Of a stretch of 28,106 bases of DNA, positions 22,306 through 28,106 are shown in pieces. Numbering within the stretch: position 1 is the stretch's first letter; each line of letters begins with the position of its first letter. Below the pieces are notes generated by a model that was not told the DNA's origin, did no database searches, and was given only the letters and a program-made list of their open reading frames with translations. The DNA lies in NCBI GenBank assembly GCA_031119195.1, contig JAVHYG010000004.1, forward strand, positions 1 to 28,106, in the 5' to 3' direction. Source of the stretch: Rickettsiella sp. GTDB lineage: Bacteria > Pseudomonadota > Gammaproteobacteria > Diplorickettsiales > Diplorickettsiaceae. A program made the position numbers and the translations under genes.

Positions 22306-22362
22306 CCCATTGCGCTTGAAGTTGCGAATTTCATCTTCAAGCAATATTTTAATCGCAATGGG
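22306..22362. repeat. Nested inverted repeats next to tRNA-Pro
   Basis: Outer arms CCCATTGCG (22306-22314) and CGCAATGGG (22354-22362) are perfect. Inner arms GCTTGAAG (22314-22321) and CTTCAAGC (22335-22342) are also perfect, with a 13-nt loop. An 11-nt unpaired stretch lies on one side. It sits 4 bp from the 3' CCA of tRNA-Pro. It may be a structured 3' trailer, a small RNA or a palindromic repeat element; no T-tract marks it as a normal terminator. Confidence 0.6.
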
Positions 22363-22366
22363 ATTT

Positions 22367-22443
22367 TGGTCGGGGCGACTGGACTTGAACCAGCGACCAC
22401 CTACACCCCATGCAGGTGCGCTACCAGGCTGCGCTACGCCCCG
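22367..22443 (-). tRNA. tRNA-Pro (anticodon GGG)
   Basis: Acceptor CGGGGCG/CGCCCCG, D-arm GTAGCGCAGCCTGGTAGCGC, anticodon stem CCTGC/GTAGG (one G-T) with loop ATGGGGT giving anticodon GGG, T-arm CTGGTTCAAGTCCAG, discriminator A and encoded CCA (22367-22369). Reads CCC and CCU. Confidence 0.95.
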
Positions 22444-22553
22444 AAAAGAGGGGGTATTGTAATGCTAGCTTAAAAAAACCGCAACTCATTTTACACTTGT
22501 CTTTATTGAACATAACACGCTTTAAGAAAATTAACCAACAATGATAGTTTTTG

Positions 22554-22853
22554 CTAAATCTTTTTTAATTTAGCCTTTAATTTTTGACTTGCTTGAAAAA
22601 GAACCACTTTGCGCGATGAAATCTGCGTTGTAACGCCTGTTTTAGGATTACGTCCCGGGCGTGCTCTTTTATTCCTAACACGGAAACTTCCTAGGCCCGA
22701 AAATTTGACACTTTCACCGTTCTCTAAAGCGGCGCTAATTTCATCAAAAAAAGCGTCGGTTAATTGCATTGCTAAGTTTCCATTCAGACTTGAATCTTGT
22801 TCCTTCAAAGACGAAATCAATTCAGCTTTAGTTAAGGTTTTATCCTTACTCAT
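22554..22853 (-). CDS. ihfA: Integration host factor subunit alpha
   Basis: IHF-alpha pairs with IHF-beta to bend DNA sharply, affecting replication, recombination and transcription. 99 aa with the HU/IHF fold: N-terminal helices (TLTKAELISSL...), KFSGLGSF, and the beta-arm RPGRNPKTG with the DNA-intercalating Pro. Its start lies 5 bp after the pheT stop, the conserved pheS-pheT-ihfA order that distinguishes it from ihfB and HU genes. Confidence 0.96.
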   Translation of the reverse strand: MSKDKTLTKAELISSLKEQDSSLNGNLAMQLTDAFFDEISAALENGESVKFSGLGSFRVRNKRARPGRNPKTGVTTQISSRKVVLFQASQKLKAKLKKI

Positions 22854-22858
22854 ACGCT

Positions 22859-25240
22859 CTATTCTCTTAATTGAATAGCAAAATGCTGTTTGAGGCTTTT
22901 AATAACTTTTTTAAGTAATTCATCGACTTCTCCATCAGATAGAGTGCGCTCAGGATGTTGCCATAATAAAGCCAATGCAAGACTACGCCGTTCTGTTTCC
23001 GCTTTTTTAGGTTGATATACATCAAAAAAATAGGAATCATGAAGCCAAGGCCCTGCATTCACATTTGCCTGTTTTAAAATAGTTTCAGCAGAAATATCTT
23101 CCTCTATCCAAAAAGAAATATCTCTACGTACCCTAGGAAATTTCGATAGTGGCCTAAAGCAAGGCAATTGTAGTCGCGTAATTTCAGAAAGCTGCAGCTC
23201 AAATAAATAAACAGGCCCTATTAAATTGAGTTTTGCTACGAGTGCTGGGTGCAAAGCACCGAAATGTCCTAATAGCTTTTCTCCCTGCATTATCTGACTG
23301 GATTGACGCGGATGTAAGGCCGGATGTTTTCCTGGCATAAACCGTACTTTAGACAATCGTTTCGTCAAAGAAAACAACGCTTCAATATCTGATTTTACCC
23401 TATAAAAATCTATAGGCTCTTTAGGAACCCCCCATTGTTCCGGCACATTATCACCTGTTGCAATAGCTGCTAAATAAGGGGTTTGCGACACTTTCCCATC
23501 GTGATTTTTAAAGCAAAGCCCTATTTCAAATAAGCGTATACGTAACTGCTGACGGTTTTGATTTTCAATGGCAGCATTGAGTAAACCAGGCCATAAACTA
23601 CACCGCATTACTGAAAGTTCACTGGAAATAGGATTCAGTAAAGTTAATGGCGTTTCTTCAGGGTTAATAGCTTTTTGTAATTGGGGCGAAATAAAACTGT
23701 AGGTAATTGCTTCATGGTAATCACGATCCACCAATAGATGACGTAAGCGTGATAATGGAAGTGTCGTTTCAGAACTAGGCAAAAAATGTAAAGCCGAATA
23801 TGGAGAAGATTCAGGAATTTTGTTATATCCATGAATTCGCACTATTTCTTCGATTAAATCGACTTCTAAGCTAATATCAAAGCGCCATGGTGGTGGTGTA
23901 ACTTGCCAATATTTTTCTTTTGTTGAATACGCAACAAAAGCCATGCCTAAGCGAGTAAGAATTGCTTCAATTTCCTTCTCAGTGAAAGCCATTCCTATTA
24001 TTTTCTCTAGCCGCAATTGACGAAGCTTGATGGGGGACGGTTTCTTGAAAATGGTGTTTATTTCAACTATAGGACCTACTTTTCCACCCGCAATTTCAAT
24101 GATTAATTGTGTCGCACGTTCAAGCGCTGGTAAAGTTAGTTCGGGATCTACGCCTCGTTCAAAACGATAAGCTGACTCACTACTTAGATTATAATGTCGC
24201 GCACGGCCTGCAATACTTTCTGGATTGAAAAAAGCGCTTTCTAAAAAAATATCTATGGTTGACTTAGAAACAGCCGAATAAATTCCTCCCATCACGCCCG
24301 CAATTGCATGTATTTGAGTTTCATCCGCAATCACTAAGGTATTTTTATCCAAAGAGAGTTCTTTCCCATCGATAACTTTTAATTTTTCAGCGTCAGTGGC
24401 CCGTCTGACAATAATTTCGGATGTTAACTGTGCTAAATCAAAGGCATGTAAGGGTTGTCCTAATTCAAGTAATACATAATTAGTGACATCCACTACAGGA
24501 TGTAATGTGCGCAAACCTGATCGTCGCAGACGTTCACTAAGCCACAACGGTGTTTTAGCATCTGGATTAATGCCACGAATAACTCTGCCTAAATAACGTG
24601 GACAATCATCACTGGATTTAACCCGTATGGGTAATTTGTCAGGAATATCCACTGCTTTGCTCAATAGAAAAGGACCGCGTAACGGTGTATTAGTCAGTGC
24701 TGACAATTCACGTGCGATGCCTTTCACACTTAAACAATCTCCACGATTCGGTGTCAGTTGAATATCAATACAGTGATCCGATAATTGCAGCGCATCATGT
24801 AAATCATCACCAATCGATACATCCCTAGGAAGTTCTAAAATTCCTGCGGCATCGTTACTGAGACCTAATTCTGCATTGGAACAAAGCATCCCCTGTGAAA
24901 TGACACCGCGTAATTTAGCCTCTTTAATGGTGATATTACCGGGTAATTTCGCATTAACGCGCGCAACAGCTACGTTTATTCCAGCGCGCGCATTCGGAGC
25001 GCCACAAACAATAGAAAGGAATGGTTTAGTTCCAATATCAACCTGACAAATCTGTAAACGGGACGCATCGGGATGCGGCGCAACACTGCTAATTTTTCCT
25101 ACAACTACATCACTAAATTGACCGATTACAGGCGTTATCGATTCAACTTCTAGCCCGGCTAATGTTAATTGTTCAGCAAGTTGTTTAATAGTAAGTGGGG
25201 GATTAACCCACTCACGTAACCATCGCTCACTTAATTTCAT
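22859..25240 (-). CDS. pheT: Phenylalanine-tRNA ligase beta subunit
   Basis: With PheS it forms the (alpha-beta)2 enzyme charging tRNA-Phe; the beta subunit binds tRNA and edits Tyr-tRNA. The 793-aa product matches E. coli (795). Order of domains: tRNA-binding EMAP-like domain (about 40-150, VGKISSVAPHPDASRLQICQ), B3/B4 editing domain (about 210-380, NYVLLELGQPLHAFD), B5 (about 400-475), catalytic-like core (about 475-690), and the C-terminal ferredoxin-fold anticodon-binding domain (about 700-793, LSKFPRVRRDISFW). It starts 1 bp after pheS. Intact. Confidence 0.97.
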   Translation of the reverse strand: MKLSERWLREWVNPPLTIKQLAEQLTLAGLEVESITPVIGQFSDVVVGKISSVAPHPDASRLQICQVDIGTKPFLSIVCGAPNARAGINVAVARVNAKLPGNITIKEAKLRGVISQGMLCSNAELGLSNDAAGILELPRDVSIGDDLHDALQLSDHCIDIQLTPNRGDCLSVKGIARELSALTNTPLRGPFLLSKAVDIPDKLPIRVKSSDDCPRYLGRVIRGINPDAKTPLWLSERLRRSGLRTLHPVVDVTNYVLLELGQPLHAFDLAQLTSEIIVRRATDAEKLKVIDGKELSLDKNTLVIADETQIHAIAGVMGGIYSAVSKSTIDIFLESAFFNPESIAGRARHYNLSSESAYRFERGVDPELTLPALERATQLIIEIAGGKVGPIVEINTIFKKPSPIKLRQLRLEKIIGMAFTEKEIEAILTRLGMAFVAYSTKEKYWQVTPPPWRFDISLEVDLIEEIVRIHGYNKIPESSPYSALHFLPSSETTLPLSRLRHLLVDRDYHEAITYSFISPQLQKAINPEETPLTLLNPISSELSVMRCSLWPGLLNAAIENQNRQQLRIRLFEIGLCFKNHDGKVSQTPYLAAIATGDNVPEQWGVPKEPIDFYRVKSDIEALFSLTKRLSKVRFMPGKHPALHPRQSSQIMQGEKLLGHFGALHPALVAKLNLIGPVYLFELQLSEITRLQLPCFRPLSKFPRVRRDISFWIEEDISAETILKQANVNAGPWLHDSYFFDVYQPKKAETERRSLALALLWQHPERTLSDGEVDELLKKVIKSLKQHFAIQLRE

Positions 25241-25241
25241 A

Positions 25242-26261
25242 TTAAAACTGCTCTAAAAAACGCAAATCATTTTCAAACATCTGACGCAAATCAGGAATAC
25301 AGTAACGTAACATAGCCAGTCTATCGATACCTAAACCAAACGCATAACCTTGATATTTTTCCGAAGAAAAACCAGCTTTTTCTAATACATTAGGATGTAC
25401 CATGCCACAACCTAAAATTTCTAACCAACCACTGTGACCACAAATTCGGCACCCTACGCCCAAACACATCACGCATTGGATGTCTATCTCTGCAGAAGGT
25501 TCGGTAAAAGGAAAATAAGTCGCGCGAAAACGCGTCATTAAATCGTTTTTTTCAAAAAATTGTTGTAAAAATTCAGTCAGTAAACCTTTTAATTCTGAAA
25601 AATTAGCCGACTCATCAATTAATAAGCCTTCAACTTGATGAAACATCGGCGTATGTGTTACATCTGAATCACAACGATAAACGCGACCTGGCGCTATGAT
25701 TTTAAGTGGCGGATGTCCTCCTTGCATAGCGCGTATTTGTACTGGAGAGGTATGTGTACGTAATAATAAACCGTTCGGAAAATAAAAAGTATCATGTAAT
25801 GCGCGCGCAGGATGATTAGCAGGAATATTTAACGCTTCAAAGTTATAATAATCCTCTTCAATTTCTGGTCCTTCTACAATGGTAAAACCTATTTTTGTAA
25901 AAAAATTTTCAATGCGTTCACAGGTACGCGTTACAGGATGTAAACTTCCGATAGATTGACCACGTCCAACTAAACTTATATCAATCGCTTCATCTTTTAA
26001 TTGCGCTACTATTTCCTCTTCTTTTAATGCATCTGCTCGTGTTTTAAAAAGTAAAGCTAGCTGTTGTTTTACTTGATTAATGGCTTGTCCTTGTTTGCGC
26101 TTTTCCTCTAACGGTAATTGCGTTAACTTTTGTAAATGATTATTAAGTACACTCTTTTTACCTAAGAGTGCTGATCGTAGTTGTTCTAAATCAGACAATC
26201 GCTTAATTTTTGCAATCGATGCTGTTGCATCATCGACGATAGTTTGTAAATCTGGTGTCAT
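25242..26261 (-). CDS. pheS: Phenylalanine-tRNA ligase alpha subunit
   Basis: Class II synthetase catalytic subunit. 339 aa (E. coli 327). N-terminal coiled coil about 1-90; motif 1 region FFTKIGFTIVEGPEIEEDYYNF; motif 2 GRVYRCDSDVTHTPMFHQVEG (from 192); motif 3 GLGIDRLAMLRY. The acidic SAEIDIQC segment is followed by four cysteines (263, 266, 271, 274; CVMCLGVGCRIC), a metal-knuckle-like insert known in many bacterial PheS but absent from E. coli. No rplT lies upstream and no pheM-like leader peptide is visible, so the E. coli type attenuation seems absent. Confidence 0.97.
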   Translation of the reverse strand: MTPDLQTIVDDATASIAKIKRLSDLEQLRSALLGKKSVLNNHLQKLTQLPLEEKRKQGQAINQVKQQLALLFKTRADALKEEEIVAQLKDEAIDISLVGRGQSIGSLHPVTRTCERIENFFTKIGFTIVEGPEIEEDYYNFEALNIPANHPARALHDTFYFPNGLLLRTHTSPVQIRAMQGGHPPLKIIAPGRVYRCDSDVTHTPMFHQVEGLLIDESANFSELKGLLTEFLQQFFEKNDLMTRFRATYFPFTEPSAEIDIQCVMCLGVGCRICGHSGWLEILGCGMVHPNVLEKAGFSSEKYQGYAFGLGIDRLAMLRYCIPDLRQMFENDLRFLEQF

Positions 26262-26330
26262 TTTGGCCTTTTTCTCTTTAATGCATCGTCATCTAATACG
26301 AGGTGCACAAATCATGTTTACTGGGAATGT

Positions 26331-26345
26331 CGTCATTCAATGACG
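26331..26345. repeat. 15-bp palindrome upstream of pheS
   Basis: CGTCATTCAATGACG is a 7-bp inverted repeat around a single base, about 70 bp upstream of pheS and just beyond the ycaR-like stop. It could be an operator or a short intergenic hairpin; no T-tract follows on the minus strand. Confidence 0.45.
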
Positions 26346-26352
26346 CACACCT

Positions 26353-26541
26353 TTAGCTTAAACGATCGTATTCTTCTAAAGATATTTTTCGGGCTTCTGT
26401 TTCTAACATAATAGGAATTTCATCACGAATCGGATAAGCTAAACGATCAAATCGACAGATTAATTCTTGTGCCAATTTATCATACACTAAACTTCCCTTA
26501 CACAAAGGGCAAACTAAAATACTAAGTAAATACTTATCCAT
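26353..26541 (-). CDS. ycaR: Trm112/YcaR-like small zinc-ribbon protein (UPF0434)
   Basis: 62 aa; MDKYLLSILVCPLCKGSL with CPLC, then LICRFDRLAYPIRDEIPIMLETEAR, the standard YcaR (Trm112-like) pattern. One zinc-ligand pair is CxxC; the second is reduced to a single Cys (ICR), as in many bacterial members. Trm112 proteins activate methyltransferases in eukaryotes; the bacterial role is unknown. It is 10 bp after tsaB on the same strand, so probably cotranscribed. In E. coli it neighbours lpxK-kdsB, so the context here differs. Confidence 0.9.
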   Translation of the reverse strand: MDKYLLSILVCPLCKGSLVYDKLAQELICRFDRLAYPIRDEIPIMLETEARKISLEEYDRLS

Positions 26542-26551
26542 CTTAACCTCT

Positions 26552-27226
26552 TCAGCAAACCTTTTCTCTTAAATAAAGGGGTAATGCCTCTTCTGCAGAA
26601 ACAATCTGCCCTTGTTGGTAGGCATGTTGGGCAAGCACGGCTACATCGTAAGCTCTAGGATAGCGTTGTGCCACCCATTGCTGCAACTGATTCTTTAATT
26701 GACCGTTTAGTACTGCGTGATAGTGATCCCACGCACTACCTACTCCAATATAGTGAGATAAACTAATTAATGGAATATGTTTAGGATCTGAAAGCTGTTC
26801 AGTATCAACTTCTAACATAATACCTTCACTAGCTAGCTGATAACTTGCCCAAAAGATTTCATTCATGCGTGCATCTATCGCCGCTAAAACACGTTCAGCT
26901 TGGAATTCACGGTAAGCCCCTTGCGCTAAACATTGTAAACTAGAAACCAGAACAACCGGTATATTTGCAGCAAATGCAATGGCCTGAACAATACTTGCAC
27001 TAATACGACTCCCCGTAAAACTGCCTGGTCCACGAGAAAAAGCAATTGCATCGAGATCACGAGGTTTTAAAGAGGCAGTATCAAGCAAAGATTGCAGCAT
27101 CGGTAGAATCAAATGCGTATGCTGTCTAGGCGCTAACTCATAACGCTCTTGTATCAATCCTTGATAAAGTAAAGCGGCTGAACAAGCCTCTGTTGTTGTT
27201 TCTAAGGCTAAAATTTTGTAAGACAT
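26552..27226 (-). CDS. tsaB: tRNA threonylcarbamoyladenosine biosynthesis protein
   Basis: TsaB is the inactive ASKHA partner that scaffolds TsaD and TsaE when making t6A37 in ANN-decoding tRNAs. 224 aa (E. coli 231): N-terminal ILALETTTEACSAAL, then the DAIAFSRGPGSFTGSRIS loop and VLAAIDARMNEIFWASY. It is 12 bp after fdxA on the same strand. Intact; usually essential. Confidence 0.95.
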   Translation of the reverse strand: MSYKILALETTTEACSAALLYQGLIQERYELAPRQHTHLILPMLQSLLDTASLKPRDLDAIAFSRGPGSFTGSRISASIVQAIAFAANIPVVLVSSLQCLAQGAYREFQAERVLAAIDARMNEIFWASYQLASEGIMLEVDTEQLSDPKHIPLISLSHYIGVGSAWDHYHAVLNGQLKNQLQQWVAQRYPRAYDVAVLAQHAYQQGQIVSAEEALPLYLREKVC

Positions 27227-27238
27227 GAGAACATTTAG

Positions 27239-27562
27239 TTATTTTTCAAGATATTGCAGCTTATCTTCTACCTCTTTCCATTGTTCAGCATTATCAGGAG
27301 GAGACTTACAACGATTAATATTTGGCCACTTTTTAGCTAGCTTTTCATTAAGCAATAAAAAATTTTTATACTTTTCAGGTAAGTCGTCTTCAGCATAAAT
27401 GGCATTAACAGGACATTCCGGTTCGCAAAGGCCGCAATCAATACATTCATCAGGATTAATAACCAACATATTAGGCCCTTCGTAAAAGCAATCCACAGGA
27501 CAGACTTCTACACAATCCGTATATTTACAACGAATACATTTCTCAGTCACAAGAAAAGTCAT
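27239..27562 (-). CDS. fdxA: Seven-iron ferredoxin (3Fe-4S plus 4Fe-4S)
   Basis: 107-aa electron carrier. Cysteines 9, 17 and 50 would bind the 3Fe-4S cluster and 21, 40, 43 and 46 the 4Fe-4S cluster, by analogy with Azotobacter FdI (CIRCKYTDCVEVCPVDCF and CIDCGLCEPEC). The C-terminal helix (EDDLPEKYKNFLLLNEKLA...) is the FdxA extension. It precedes tsaB and follows the tRNA cluster. It is distinct from the YfhL-type ferredoxin at 6071-6352. Confidence 0.95.
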   Translation of the reverse strand: MTFLVTEKCIRCKYTDCVEVCPVDCFYEGPNMLVINPDECIDCGLCEPECPVNAIYAEDDLPEKYKNFLLLNEKLAKKWPNINRCKSPPDNAEQWKEVEDKLQYLEK

Positions 27563-27629
27563 CTCTTTTCCTTATACAATTCGTCGTTGAGTGAGGAATC
27601 AATAAATTGAATAAACCGACATATTTAGT

Positions 27630-27717
27630 TGGTGCCCGGGGCCGGACTTGAACCGGCAAGGTGTTGCCACCGAGGGATTTTAAGTCCCTTGCGTATACCA
27701 AATTTCGCCACCCGGGC
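27630..27717 (-). tRNA. tRNA-Leu (anticodon TAA)
   Basis: Acceptor GCCCGGG/CCCGGGC, D-arm TGGCGAAATTTGGTATACGC, anticodon stem AGGGA/TCCCT with loop CTTAAAA (anticodon TAA), long class II variable arm, T-arm CCGGTTCAAGTCCGG, encoded CCA (27630-27632). Reads UUA and UUG. Confidence 0.95.
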
Positions 27718-27773
27718 AAATTTTCTGACCTATTAAAACTGCTTAATTTTTAAAAACCTTGCTACAATTTTTT

Positions 27774-27847
27774 TGGAGGCTAGGGCCGGAATCGAACCGA
27801 CGTCCGCGGCTTTGCAGGCCGCTGCATGACCACTCTGCCACCTAGCC
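27774..27847 (-). tRNA. tRNA-Cys (anticodon GCA)
   Basis: Acceptor GGCTAGG/CCTAGCC, anticodon stem GCGGC/GCCGC with loop CTGCAAA (anticodon GCA), T-arm GTCGGTTCGATTCCGGC, discriminator T (typical for Cys) and encoded CCA (27774-27776). Confidence 0.95.
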
Positions 27848-28034
27848 ACTGAACAATTGACAACATGGCCTAACTAAACTACGTTTTAAACTACAATTTA
27901 TTACATTAGTACTGCTTAAAACATCGGGACACACAAAGTAAATTTTCTTTTGTAATAGTTAAAAAGAAAACGTTCTCCAGTGCAGAACCCATAAACTGAC
28001 CATATGATTTCAAAAAAATAAAAATATTATTTAT

Positions 28035-28106
28035 TGGAGCGGGAAACGAGGCTCGAACTCGCGACCTCAACCTTGGCAAGGTTGCGCTCTACCAACTGAG
28101 CTATTC
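28035..28106 (-). tRNA. tRNA-Gly (anticodon GCC), 5' end cut by the window
   Basis: T-arm CGAGTTCGAGCCTCG, anticodon stem CAACC/GGTTG with loop TTGCCAA (anticodon GCC), D-arm TAGCTCAGTTGGTAGAGC, acceptor 3' strand TTCCCGC, discriminator T and CCA (28035-28037). Only GAA of the 5' acceptor strand is inside the window. Order Gly-Cys-Leu on the minus strand matches the E. coli glyW-cysT-leuZ operon. Confidence 0.95.

Noticed and set aside
22367..22443. tRNA-Pro with anticodon TGG
   Set aside because: Aligning the seven-base loop ATGGGGT places GGG at positions 34-36, so the tRNA is Pro(GGG).
23644..23832. 62-aa frame inside pheT
   Set aside because: It lies wholly within the well-supported pheT gene in another frame and lacks any start signal.

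Overview
The window looks like the chromosome of an AT-rich gammaproteobacterium, most likely a host-associated member of the Legionellales (Coxiella/Rickettsiella/Diplorickettsia-like). This rests on gene order (rpmF-plsX-fabH-fabD-fabG-acpP-fabF, pheS-pheT-ihfA, divergent uvrA/ssb, tRNA Gly-Cys-Leu), on protein resemblance by eye, on low GC and on a cluster of small outer-membrane barrels. The exact genus is inference.

Layout. (1) 2-5913, minus strand: the type II fatty-acid synthesis (FASII) operon headed by rpmF. Two of its core genes carry a single in-frame stop: fabG (TAA at codon 44) and fabF (TAG at codon 407, just before the conserved C-terminal GFGGTN motif). The reading frame and family homology continue intact beyond both stops. 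A short MITE-like inverted-repeat element lies between acpP and fabF, with one edge on the acpP stop codon. (2) 6071-7748, minus: a YfhL-type 2[4Fe-4S] ferredoxin, coaD and ubiA. (3) 7821-13162, plus: six tandem genes for 8-stranded OmpA-like outer-membrane barrels with conserved strands and variable loops. The last four share a promoter architecture (TTGACA-N17-A/T-rich -10). The last three also share a palindrome at the likely transcription start and related terminators, a recently amplified family. (4) 13213-16721: uvrA (minus) and ssb (plus), divergent, with no recognisable LexA box. (5) 16722-18111: small envelope genes (a 26-aa membrane peptide and a secreted BON-domain protein) and decayed DNA including a response-regulator receiver fragment. 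(6) 18108-22216: slt, rmuC, a DUF378 membrane protein and a universal stress protein. (7) 22367-28106, minus: tRNA-Pro(GGG), pheS-pheT-ihfA, a Trm112/YcaR-like protein, tsaB, the seven-iron ferredoxin fdxA, and tRNA-Leu, tRNA-Cys and partial tRNA-Gly.

Most genes are ordinary housekeeping. The points deserving attention are the two nonsense codons in essential lipid-synthesis genes, the outer-membrane protein array with its shared control elements, and several palindromes or inverted repeats (1913-1934, 5954-5985, 16127-16150, 22306-22362, 26331-26345). I found no CRISPR array, prophage, or complete insertion sequence.
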